A stretch of 64,000 nt of DNA, taken from contig NC_054085.1 in assembly GCF_017562075.2 (NCBI RefSeq), positions 8,167,259 through 8,231,258 on the forward strand, in the 5' to 3' direction. The translations under genes were made by a program, and so were the position numbers. The DNA is from Anopheles merus (taxonomy: Eukaryota; Arthropoda; Insecta; Diptera; Culicidae). Shown here piece after piece: positions 35,996 through 46,531 of this stretch; the stretch's first letter is position 1, and each line of letters starts with the position of its first letter. The notes beneath the pieces were generated by a model that did not search any database, was not told the origin of the DNA, and worked only from the letters and a program-made list of their open reading frames with translations.

Positions 35996-36392
35996 CACCG
36001 ACAAACCGACGTGACACTTCGAACAAAATGAGCTTCAAAAGTTGTCTCCTTATTTCAAATGAAAATACGTTAAACACTAGCGCCATCTCTATAATGATTC
36101 GCTTACTACACTGACACAGAGAAGAAACTGCTAAATCCCCTTTTTGTTTTTCTTCGCAAATTCTAATGCGTATTTAGAAACATGTAAAATGATTTTCCTG
36201 GGTGTTTTGTCCAATAATTCTCACAAAATTGTGCCTCACACTTCCTTCGCAATTTGTATTTAGAAAAGTTGTTTACATCGAAGCAGCAGTGAACAGAGCT
36301 TACTTTGACAGAAGTGTTCGCCTCACTGGTAAATGACAGTACTTTCGTGTGGGACACTTTTGTAACACCAGTGTCACGTCGGTTTGTCGGTG
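35996..36392. mobile_element. 397-bp MITE with perfect 22-bp terminal inverted repeats
   Basis: The ends 35996-36017 and 36371-36392 are exact reverse complements, starting CACCGACAAACCGACGTG. The flanks carry a 7-bp duplication ATTCTAC (35989-35995 and 36393-36399). There is no coding capacity. The CA...TG ends and a 7-bp duplication might fit a P-like or other 7-8 bp duplicating family; I leave the superfamily open. Confidence 0.8.
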
Positions 36393-36437
36393 ATTCTACT
36401 TTGAGTGAAGTTACTGTTCTGAGTGACAATTGTCATG

Positions 36438-37139
36438 TGTTTATTTATTTATTTATTTACCAACATATGTGTCTTGCACTTTTGAGGCTGTGACAAATTA
36501 AGTACTTCAAACCTATCCTACACCTTAATCCTAAATTATTCGCCTAACATCTCCCTTGATCCAGTGTCGCCAAAATTGAAGATTAAAAAAATATTTTCTT
36601 TAAATGCATTGGTCGTTAAATTAAAATCAAAGTGATGGGACCATGTTTTGAATTGCCTTGTCATAGCTAGTAACGGTTTGTTGTATCCATATAAGGTACG
36701 CCTGTTCTCGCCGACAAGTAAGTTACGAGAGCGAAGAGGTCTCGATGGCGCGTAGATATTGTTCTTCTCTAGTAAATAAGGGACATCTAATTTGTTTTTT
36801 TTTAATATTTTGGCTACAAATACACATTGGTTAACCTTAAAATGGTGTTCGAGCGTCTGTAGGCCAAGCAGAAGGCAACGCGAGCGATAATTTGGCATGG
36901 TTGTAAGTCTTCTGAATTGGTCGCATTTTAAAGCAAGTCTTGTAAACTTCGCAGTTCAGTAAACAACGACTTAAACCATAAGACATCATTACATTCACGG
37001 AATTGTCAAAAGATAAAATTAGCATCTTGTATGTCTTGTTAACATTGTAGTCAATATACAAACGGAAATTTAAACTAGAGTCTAGTGTAACATCTAGATC
37101 ACAGGCTTCCTGGCGACGATGTAACACACTGCCTAACAA
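36438..37139 (-). pseudogene. Non-LTR retrotransposon relic, 3' end of reverse transcriptase (CR1/Jockey group)
   Basis: Minus-strand frames encode conserved C-terminal reverse transcriptase landmarks: a DLDVTLDSSLNF segment and IDYNVNKTYKM near 37100-37030, then RCLLLGLQTLEHH, NIYAPSRPLRSR and RRTLYGYNKPL between about 36890 and 36680. The two parts are in different frames, so the copy is dead. Its 3' end runs into a TAAA repeat on this strand (36440-36459), the usual type of tail of such elements. The upstream part is missing here. Confidence 0.8.
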
Positions 37140-38301
37140 CGAATAATTATACTTGATCGTTTTTTTTTAGTCTATGAAACGTAATAATGAAACATTTATC
37201 GAGGGCCAACTCTAGATCATTTATATTATATTATATTATTTATATTTGTATATTACCTTAGGATGATTTAAGTATCTATTCGATACACATGCTGGTTCCT
37301 ACAAGACCGAACGGGATCACTTCTCATCAAAACGACAGACCAGCAAGAGGATAAGCATCAACCGCTGTAGAAGTGTCTGATACTTCTCTCGATCTTGCGC
37401 CTTCATCTGCCAATCCTTTAGGCCCGTGTCTGTGCTCCGTCGGATGCGATTTTATCGGAAGGCCTGTCAAAATTTTATATGGGATTTGACAGATAACGTC
37501 GGACGTGCGATTTCGTCGTACGACGGAATCAAAAAAATTTGATTTCGTCGGACGCCGCAAGGTCTATTTAGGATAGAGGTCGAAGCATAGCTTGTTGCTG
37601 TTCCGACATTTTGAAGCTGCGTTTGACACTTCGATTAGAAAGTGTTTACAAACAACTCACGCAGCAATCTGCAGAATCGAGTGGAACATAATGGATACCT
37701 TTACTGCAAAAAAACAAGGAAACAAGAGATATGTAGCATAATTTTAAACTGCGTTCAATACGGAAACAATATTTGTCAACAACGTTCTTTCATACAGGTG
37801 CTGAAAACAACTTTATACAGCAGTCTTCCCACAGGAATTTGCGTCTCACAACTTGCCTTCCAGTGAGTTTGGTGAAGGTTTTCGGTATATATGCGGAGAA
37901 ATAAGAATTGCTTGCAATGTTTAATGAGGTACGTATTCTCCATAAGTAGAAACTACAAGATGCAACTTAAAACAATTAGCTTTTTATCATTTTGTAGGTG
38001 ATATTCTTTTGAATGAAGCATGTTCAAACCAGCTTTTTTGTTGTACAATCCAACGATCCGGCTGCTGTTCTTATCAAATAATGCTTCAAATATCGCAGCG
38101 TTTGTTTTACGGTAGCTGAACAACACTTTTAAACTAGCTTATAGATTGCAAGCACCAACTCTCAGTCGTCTAAACATGCTCAACAATGGAATACGGTGAT
38201 AGTCTATGAAGCGCGGCGTGCAAACAACACACAACTCCCAGCCAATCGCTAGCGATTGCTTATTTTCATTGTGTTTTCTGAATGTTTGTGATGGTGATCA
38301 C

Positions 38302-38780
38302 TCAATACTTAATTCCAGGGTTTTGTGGAGCACCTGGACAAGAACGTGCACAACGTGCCCTGAAGATGCAGCTAGTCGGCTTGAGGAAGGATTTTATTTG
38401 GGGCCCGCGAATGGGGATGAATATATTTGTATCGTCAGCATAAAGAAAGTGGTTTCCTGGAGCAAAAACCCCGAATACGCCATACAAAGAGTACAATGAA
38501 ACGTCGATCAACGTTGGTTCCTTGTGACATACCCAACGAAGCGATGGTACGGTGCAAAGTGTAGTGTCCAGGCCAACAGCTGTTCCGGCAGTCTGAGAGT
38601 TCGGAGTTTGACGAGTAGTAAGGAATGTGGAACAGTGACGGATTAAGGATATCGGGGGCTCTAGGCGACTAGACTAGACTAGAGAACTACGGGGCCCCAG
38701 GCGACCGCCTAGTCCGCCTACCGTTAGATCCGCCACTGATGTGGAACACTATCGAAAGCAGCCTTGGCCGCTTTGAAGCA
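38302..38780 (-). pseudogene. Non-LTR reverse transcriptase fragment inside the P-like element
   Basis: On the minus strand, in several frames: AAFDSVPHQ (about 38774-38739), a GMSQGTNV segment matching the usual G-PQGS-x-GP block (about 38560-38530), and HFLYADDTNIF, the catalytic YADD box (about 38455-38420). Order and spacing fit a reverse transcriptase with the hAT MITE inserted right after VPH. Frameshifts show it is dead. It is on the same strand and of similar type to the relic at 36438-37139; whether they were one copy is unclear because this piece lies within the P-like element boundaries. Confidence 0.6.
38633..38738. mobile_element. 106-bp hAT-type MITE
   Basis: The ends are inverted repeats (left CAGTGACGGATTAAGG, right reversed CAGTGGCGGATCTAAC) flanked by a perfect 8-bp duplication ATGTGGAA (38625-38632 and 38739-38746), the target-site length of hAT elements. 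The interior has the palindromic pair AGGCGACTAG/CTAGTCCGCCT. There is no ORF. Confidence 0.85.
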
Positions 38781-38995
38781 TTGATAGTGTCAGCCGAGTG
38801 ATTCGTGCGTTGTGATCGCTGCCTTCTGATTTCCGGCCAGCATCTGCAATTGTACGATGGCAAACCTTACCTGTAGCAGCTCGTTTGTACGTCCGGCTAA
38901 CAGCTAAACCGCCTGAACAGTAGTACATCATTCGTTCATATTGCAGGTTCGCTTTTCCTCTAGAATGCTTATTTAAATTGATAATAAAGGCTTAC

Positions 38996-39257
38996 CAACT
39001 GGTTTCAGCTTCTTAAACGTCTTCTTGTTTTCCTTGGACGGTGAGTTGATGAGCTGGTAATCGTCCTTCACGAAATGTGAGGAGCACAAAATATGGTTTT
39101 TTGAAGGAGTCCATTTGTCTTCTTGTTTGCAAAATAATATCCATTTGCGCAAAAGAACTGGCTCAGTTGGAAATTTATGGAAAATGATGTCGATGTTGTG
39201 CTTTTTTGCCAGATACCGGCTATTGCTACAAAAAGATGCAGCGCAAGTTGTTGTCAT
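38996..39257 (-). CDS. THAP-domain exon, likely first exon of the P-like transposase
   Basis: The first in-frame ATG is at 39257; the frame runs 87 codons to a good donor (GTTG|GTAAGC). The residues form a THAP zinc finger: CAASFC at the N-terminus, conserved FHKFP, the W of RKW, CSSHF as the C-x2-H pair, and LKPVGKP near the AVP-box position. THAP domains bind DNA and occur as the N-terminal exon of P-element transposases and in host THAP genes. Position inside an element with P-type ends favours the transposon origin. No following exon is recognised, so no full transposase can be made from this copy. A domesticated host gene is less likely. Confidence 0.7.
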
Positions 39258-39958
39258 GTTGTACACTGAAATTGCATAACAAAATTAGTCTCATGACTTC
39301 AAAATTAACACCAACATACCTTTAAACGAGTTAAACTGCACCAAAACTTCGATTATTTTAATATTTGGATGGAATATAGGTCGTTTTTAAAAACTCGGTA
39401 CGCGTGTAACTCGTTTTTTTTCTAAAACCACCGCCGTCGTATGAAGGTAAACAACTTCTTACCGAAATGTCAAATTTTTCCCACAGCTGTTTGTCAATTT
39501 ACACTGAATGCTTCAACCTCTATCCTCAATAGACCTTGGGACGCCGCATCCGATTTTATCTGTCAAACTAAATGTGTGGTGTTTTGTAGGAACAATCTCA
39601 ACTTAATTTTTCATAATCGTTATATTATTAAAATCATCCAAATAATCGCAATATTATACGAAAAAGCGTTTGACAGCACGTGCGATAAAATCGCATGCGA
39701 TGGAGCACAGACACGGGCCTTATCCCGGCTTTCATGGCAGACGCGCTTTCAAGCGTATAATATAGCCAGCACGCCGGGGCCTGGCGAACTTGATGCACTG
39801 AATGATAGTGCAGTCACCATACAGCTTGTATAGCTTGTCGTTATAGTAGCTCCTCCGTAAACTATAGCTGAACTATACTTTCTTCTGCGCGATTTAGGCG
39901 ATCTAGTTCTTAGTGAATATTCTACTGTCCTACTGATGATCTTAAACACATCAGTAAG

Positions 39959-40248
39959 GCCCGTGGCAGCGCTCATCGGATGCGATTTTATCGGACGAGA
40001 TTTATATGGGATTTGACAGATAACGTCGGACGTGCGATTTCGTCGTACGATGGAATCAAAATTTTTTGATTCCGTCGGATCGTCGCATCCGATTTTATCT
40101 GTCAATGTAATCATGCAGGTTATGTAGGAACAATATGAAATTATTTTTTATAATGGTTAAACCATTCAAATTTTCGCAATATGAGCCGAAATAGCGTTTG
40201 ACAGAAGCGTCCGATAAAATCGCATCGGATGAGAGTTGCCACCGCCCT
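39959..40248. mobile_element. Intact 290-bp PIF/Harbinger-like MITE
   Basis: The ends GGCCCGTGGCA and, reversed, GGGCGGTGGCA continue into CTCATC[GC]GATGCGATTTTATCGGACG in both orientations. Flanks are TAA on both sides (39956-39958, 40249-40251). A second internal inverted pair (GACGGAATCAAA / TTTGATTCCGTC type) lies in the left half. There is no ORF. It is the uninterrupted relative of the split copy 240 bp to the left. Confidence 0.85.
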
Positions 40249-40995
40249 AAGGCACCAAAGCACTTCACAGGCCATTGGTTATTCCATAGACTTGGGTTAA
40301 CTTACTGAACAATTCTTCCATGATTTCTGTCTTTAGCTGTAACATTTTGTACCCTTTCTCAGGCCAATATGGTATCCAATCGAGCTATACACGTAAAATC
40401 AAGAAATTGATATTACTCCAACACATTCTGATCTTCACACCAATTGGTGGAAAATGTCAACCGTAATTTCAAATCACCACAGACATCATGATCAGCAAAA
40501 ACATCGCCAACGCGCCGACACTGCAATAAAACTCCCGTACAACAAATTACTGCAAATTGTGAGCTCGCGAACGCTCGATCGATGGCGTTTTTCCCTCGCT
40601 GGCGAGCGTTTTTGAAAGGCGGAACTAGGTTTCGAACGAGGGTTTTTGAGGGTTCAAGATAGCCGCCAAGAAGCACGCGCTGGTGTGCGATTGTGTTGGT
40701 GAACACAATTAAATGGCCAAAAAACACCCCACCACTGCCTCCACCTAGCCTTTCATTGATTCCATGGGCTCCTAGATTAAAGGTGTGTACCAAATTAACA
40801 TCTTCGCTCCGTCTTGGCACTTGCTGGTACGAGTTTCACTATTGCATCAGCTGATCCGATGGTGGCCATTTATGTACTGTCTACATTCGCTGGTGACCTT
40901 GACACTGAGGAAATCGTGTAAAGCCGGCATTGAACATTTAACAATTGTTTATTATATTAACAATTGCTAATTGCATTAATGCTTTTATTAATTTA

Positions 40996-41368
40996 CGGTA
41001 GAACATCGATTATCCGTGCAACTCGGGACCGTATGGCTACCGGTTAATCGATTTCCAATGATAGTGGTCAAAGAAATGTCAAATCATAAAAATTATAAAA
41101 TTCTCTGGTTTTATTAACAATTCATTTTGATTCAATTGATTAATAGTTAGTTAAATTATATGTTAATCAATAACTATAAGTTTAACAACTATTCATGAAG
41201 AAATATTAAATTAAAAAATATCACTAGACACTAGAAATATGCAAACAAATTGTTTACCAACTTGACTATCGCTGCAAATGTACACCACTATTGAACAGCT
41301 GTCAAATGCATACGCTCGGTTAAGCCTCTCGCCGGTTAATCCGCCCCCAGATAATCGACGATCTACTG
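40996..41368. mobile_element. Mariner/pogo-type MITE, 373 bp
   Basis: The ends C[GA]GTAGA[AT]C[AG]TCGATTATC are inverted repeats flanked by TA (40994-40995, 41369-41370). The sequence resembles the CAGT...TCGATTATC ends of pogo/Tigger-like elements. The interior is AT-rich and has no ORF. Confidence 0.75.
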
Positions 41369-42334
41369 TATTTATTCTGTGCCACTTCTGACACGGCCAT
41401 TCGCGTGCCATGCCGATTGATGGTTACGAAGCTATATCAAACAACCGTTAGTGTAGGTGAAAAAGTAAGAGTAATGCATGATCGGAACGAACACTGTAGG
41501 CGAGTAAAATACGGGTAGAGAAAATGAGCGAGATGCAGCTATTTTCTAACGTCAAAAACCTTCGCCTTGCCCTGCGGGAAACACAAACAAAGAACTTCTA
41601 CATTCCACGAAACGTCATCCAACAAAACACCTCAAACAGTTCAGAGAAAAATTAATAAATAATATAAACACTAAATAAAATAAAGAGGTTTTCGAAACAG
41701 TGCTAAGTGCGGGTACGGAGGCGCACGGCTTTCCCTTCACGTACATGAACGTACGAACAGCGCAATCGAAACGTATCGAACTTGCAAAAGAGGCCTGAGT
41801 AGGGAAATGATCCGTGATTGAATCCGATTGTGCATGCGCAATTCTGGAAAGCAATAGAAGCCGTACGCACAAATCGCGCAGGGCCGAATGTACAACGGGA
41901 GACCTTCTATTTTGGAATATGATGCGCCTTTTGCTTTGTGTAGATAAGTAAATTAGCAAAAAGTTTGGCTCAAAACACGAATTGGTAAGCATTACAGGTG
42001 TTTTTTTTGTCTCCTTACCCTCCAGTGTGTAACTTTTCCAAAATGATAGCCATGATAATGAACAGCGATGCGAATAATGCCCCTTCCATGGCGTCAAACG
42101 TCAATTATGTTCAATAAGAGTGTATCTTTTCTGTGATAAAGAAGATTCCACCTTGAGGGATTGTATGGCATTGGATGATTAACGTGATGTTGGAATTGTT
42201 TCCCTCACTTTCAGTTTTGCTCGCACAGCGAAACAAACATGTTGTCATCTATTAAATTTTAAAAAAAATGAACTAATCAAGGACAGTTTGATTTCACAAT
42301 GGATGTTTTTTTTTTCGTTTTGTCTCTTTTTTAG

Positions 42335-45300
42335 ACCAAATCCTACATCCTTAGGATGAATCGGGAGGAAAATCTGTGCTGGTTTCATGGCAAAATCTCC
42401 CGTGAAGATGCGGAAGAGATTTTGCGCCGGGGTAAGCACATTTCCAAGCGAAATATTTCCCATTTAAATAACATTTATCTAATTCTCATCCGTTTAACAT
42501 TCAATCACTCGCACACAGAGGGCAGCGATGGTGTGTTTCTGGTGCGCGAAAGTTCCTCCTCCGAGGGCGACTACGTGCTGTCGGTGCTGTTCAAGGGCGA
42601 GGTGGTACATTACGCCATCCGACGTCACGGGGACGATGCGTTCTTTTCCATCCACGATCACACACCGATCCACGGGCTCGATTCGCTGATCGAGCACTAC
42701 CAGAAGGATAAGGGCAATCTGGTGACCCGGCTGCAGGTAATATGCCGCAGCGATCCTCCGCCGCACGATGTGCGCAGCCACGGCACCACGAACCTGCTGC
42801 ACCGAGCGACAAAAGAAAGCAACTATACGGTCGTGTCGGAGCTGCTCAAGTGTGGGTACCGGAATATTGACTCCAAAAATCAGGACGGCCAAACGGCGGT
42901 CCACCTGGCGTGTCTGCACGCGGACGACAAGATTCTGCTGAAGCTGATCGAGCGCGGCGCAAACATTAACAGTCGCGATGCCAAAGGCAACACACCTCTG
43001 CATGTAAGAGCAAGCAAATGAAAACTATTTAAATGATGTGCTATAACGTATGCCTTTTACTGCTTTTCAGTACGCTTGCGCGAAGCGGAATGGGTTGGAG
43101 ATGGTGCGAATGCTGATTAAAGCAGCAGCCAGCCTGCAAGCACGGAACAGCGAAACCGGTTGGGTACCACTGCACGAAGCGGCCGACAATGGCAACATCG
43201 AAGCCATTCAGGAGCTGCTAAGCCATCGCGTACCGCACCGACCGCGCACCAACTTTGGCGAAATGCCATCAGATCTGGCTCGCCTTCGCGGCCACTACCA
43301 AGTGGTCGAGTTTCTGAACGCGTACGAACCGCAGCGACCGCTGACGCACCGGGACCTCTGGTACCATGGCACGCTTGAGCGTACGGCGGCTGTCGACTAC
43401 CTGAAAGACTTTGCCGTCAAGTTGCTGCCCAATCTGGCTCATAGACAGCAGCAGCAGCAGCAACCGGACCGCGACGGCAACAAAGAGAACGGCGAGTGTC
43501 TGGATGGGCTGGAGCAGTCCACCTCGGGCACGTACCTGGTGCGTTACTCGGCCAAACAGAACGTCGACGTCCTGACGATGCTTTACGACAACGAGCCGAA
43601 ACATTTCATCATCCAGCGGCAGCAGGACTGGCTGTACATTGACGAAGGCCCGTACATGAACTCGCTCGAGCATCTGATCGAGCACTATACGCGCTTTTCG
43701 GACGGGTTGCCAATCAATCTGCGCTTTCCCGTTACGCCCGGACCAAAGCCACCGATACCGGCGTTCGCCACAATACCGAAATCGAAACATCGAATGCATC
43801 GTACCGATGGTACGACGGCCGCGCTTCCATCGTACGGCGGCTCGGCTCATCACAGCACGAACGGCAGCGGCTCCCTGCTGGCGGCCGGGCTCACAAGCAT
43901 GTTTCGCAAGTCTAGTGATAATCCTACCACAGTCACAGCCACCCTTCCATCGAAGGGAATGCCCTCTAGGAACCTTTCCGTGCCGAACGATGCAATGCTG
44001 CAGATGAACCGGGTCGGTTTGTTCGATCGAAGCCCCGAGCGGTGTGCACCCGAAACGCCGCGACGCAATTCGAAAGGACCAACGTCGCCCAACGCCCCGG
44101 ACGAGCCAAAAACTAAACCGAGCGGCAGTAACGCCTCGCCGACTCTCAAGAAAACGCTCATGGACGGGATGAAGAGCTTGCGCAAGAGCAAACAGAAGCT
44201 GAAACCGGCAGCCGCCGATCCGGACGGTGGGTCGGGCACTGAAACCAACTCTTCCTCTGCCTCGCTGAACGTTTCTTCGATCGAGCCCACCGTGAGCCCT
44301 TCGAAGTTACTGCAGCAGTTGAAGTTTTCCTCCGACTTTAACCTCGTCGCAAGCTGTGCGGCATCCGATGATATCTACAAAATCCCTACCAACAACTGTG
44401 CCATCGTTGATATCGACATCGGTGAGCCACCGGTCGTTGCCGTACCCGCACTGTCCACGTCACCCCCGGTGGCTGGCCTGCAGGACGATTCGGAATTGCC
44501 ACCAGCGATCCCGCCCAAGCTGTCGGCGCCCTTACTCGATTCCGTTAACAACAACAACAACGAATCCGTTACACTGGACTACTTCACCCAAAGCGACGAT
44601 CCACTGCGGTCCGACACGCTGCCGGACGATGCAGGTGAGGACATTTATTTCGTGGAAGCACCCATTCCACCACCAGCGCGAGCGTGCCTTGAAGCTGCAG
44701 CCGCCGCTGGAGGTGCCAGTTTGCTCAACAACAACAACACAGTGACGTCAGACGATCCGGTCGCTATCCAACCCGTACGCAACGCGCCAACCAACTACAT
44801 CATGACGAAAACGGTACCCATCTTCAGCAGCGTCTCAGTGGAAGAATGTCAAACACCGACCAGCCCAACCTGCGGTGGCCAGATGCGTGCGAGCAAGCTG
44901 TTCGAACGGCTCGACTCGAATCAATCGTCCTTCAGCCGGGCTAGCGTGCTCAGTGGCGAGAGTGTGTTTTTCGCCATGTTTCAACAGCAACAGTCGTCGA
45001 ACACGGCCGCCCAACCCGAGGGACCGAATTACTTCATACCGAAGGAATGCATCCATGCCGAGACGGTGCTGGGGCGCGGTGAATTCGGGTTCGTTTATCA
45101 AGGTTTTCTAGACCCGTGGCCAGTCGATACTGCCGGAGGCGGCTACCAGAGCGGCGGTGTGACGCACAAAACCTCCCCGCCAGTGATGATGGGACGTGTC
45201 CCGGTGGCAATCAAGAAGGTGATGGACAACCAGGAGCGGCGCGATCGAACCGATTTTCTGCGTGAAGCTAGCGTGATGATACGGTTGCGCCACAACTGTA

Positions 45301-46531
45301 TCGTGCGGCTGATCGGCATCTGCAAGGGACCGCCATTGATTATGGTGCAGGAGCTGATTTCGCTCGGCTCGATGCTGGTGTACATTACGAAAAACAAGGC
45401 TACGATCAATCCTAAGCAAGAGATGATGATTTGGGCAGCACAGATTGCCAGTGGTAAGTAAGCGTGTGGGGAAATAGGGTTTTCATGAGCTCATGACCTT
45501 TTTTTTTTCATCTTCTTCGCAGGCATGCAATACCTGGAGGAGAAACACTTCGTCCATCGAGATCTGGCGGCCCGCAATATTTTGTTGGCAAACAAGTATC
45601 AAGCCAAAATATCAGACTTTGGGCTATCACGTGCAATCGGTGCCGGTCAGGAGTATTATCGCGCTAGTCAGGGCGGCAAATGGCCCATCAAATGGTGAGT
45701 AAGCAAAGACGATGAATCACTTTTTGCACTGTATTCGTTCACTGTGTGCAAAACATCATGATGCAGAGTGGAATTGGGTGTTTTTGCAATGATCGGCAAA
45801 GTTTGCGAGGCATAAAGAGCCATCATATATGCATATTTTGTTGTCAAATTTATGTTGTACTTAAATTTAAAAAATGGTATTACTTTTTAGAAGGGCAAAC
45901 AGCCGCAAAGGGTTAAATTTGACTCTTATGTCGTTCTTTGCTCCCCACTTTTTGAGAAACATTTTTATCGAATTATTATTAACACTTTCGAACAAAATTT
46001 TAAAAAAACTGAAGATCATTTATACATCTGATCATCAATATACTAATCGCACTGTGAACCCCCCCCCCCTTTTACCTCAGGTATGCCCCCGAGAGTTTCA
46101 ACTACGGCACATTCTCGCATGCCAGCGACGTGTGGTCGTTCGGCGTTACGCTGTGGGAAATGTTTTCCTACGGTGCGCCACCCTACCACGACATGAAGGG
46201 GGCCGAGGTGATTAAGCTGATCGAGGAAGATCAGCGACTGTCCCGACCGGACGCCTGCCCAGACAAGGTGTTCGAGGTGATGCGCAATTGCTGGCAGTAC
46301 AACCCCAAGTTGCGCCCGACCTTCCGCTTCCTGCATCGCTTCTTCTCCGACGACATCGAGTACCAAAATCTGCAGGAACTGGTTGGGACGGGTGTTGAGA
46401 TCAATGCGAACGTGACGACACTGACGCATGCGGGTGGCAGCGGCAGCAGCAACAAAACAGCGACTATTACGACGGTAGAACCGATCGATCCGGAAATAGC
46501 AAGCGACAATGACGTCGGTGTGCCCTACTGA
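42335..46531 (+). CDS. Shark: Shark non-receptor tyrosine kinase (SH2-ankyrin-SH2-kinase)
   Basis: Exons 42335-42431, 42519-43003, 43071-45453, 45523-45694, 46081-46531, all GT-AG with matching phase; 1188 residues counted from the ATG at 42356. An SH2 domain (about residues 9-103, WFHGK and FLVRES) is followed by four ankyrin repeats (about 120-265), a second SH2 domain (about 280-420, WYHGT, YLVRYS, with a polyglutamine insert), a long Ser/Pro-rich linker, and a tyrosine kinase domain: glycine loop GRGEFGFVYQG near 45070, VAIKK near 45205, HRDLAARN near 45555, DFG near 45618, PIKWYAPES across the last intron, and DVWSFG. All catalytic residues are present. In Drosophila, Shark acts in epidermal JNK signalling during dorsal closure and with the engulfment receptor Draper in glia; conservation of those roles is inference. 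An in-frame, stop-free 87-bp intron splits the first SH2 domain. Confidence 0.95.

Larger units (their letters stand above)
37558..39538 (-). mobile_element. P-like DNA transposon, internally rearranged, with a THAP exon
   Basis: The ends are inverted repeats starting CAAGGTCTATT and continuing as [TG]AGGATAGAGGT[CT]GAAGCAT, with weaker similarity inward (TTTGACA[CT]TTCG, GTTTAC). The flanks carry a perfect 8-bp duplication GGACGCCG (37550-37557 and 39539-39546). CA...TG ends, an 8-bp GC-rich duplication and an N-terminal THAP exon on the minus strand about 280 bp from the right end are hallmarks of P elements. At 1981 bp it is short for a full element; the rest of a transposase is not recognisable, and the interior includes non-LTR relic and hAT MITE sequence. 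It is non-autonomous. Confidence 0.75.
37421..39719. mobile_element. PIF/Harbinger-like MITE split by a nested P-like element
   Basis: Two halves, 37421-37557 and 39539-39719, together match the intact MITE at 39959-40248. Both outer ends read GGCCCGTGTCTGTGCTCC in inverted orientation and are flanked by TTA (37418-37420 and 39720-39722), the 3-bp TWA duplication of PIF/Harbinger elements. Sub-terminal ATGCGATTTTATCG motifs recur in both halves. The gap between them is exactly the P-like element with its 8-bp duplication. Confidence 0.8.
33807..42334 (+). other. Apparent 8.5-kb first intron of Shark, packed with transposons
   Basis: No host exon is recognised here. It contains mariner-type MITEs (34598, 40996), a MITE with perfect 22-bp ends (35996), non-LTR relics (36440-37139, 38302-38780), PIF/Harbinger-like MITEs (37421-39719 interrupted; 39959-40248 intact), a P-like element (37558-39538) and a hAT MITE (38633). 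The stretches 35100-35980 and 41400-42330 show nothing I can name. Confidence 0.5.

Noticed and set aside
40413..40820. 135-codon minus-strand ORF
   Set aside because: Glycine-rich start without a recognisable family, inside a transposon-rich intron; no splice or promoter support.
42494..43003. 169-codon minus-strand ORF opposite Shark
   Set aside because: Shadow of the SH2/ankyrin exon; the plus strand has clear domains and splice sites.
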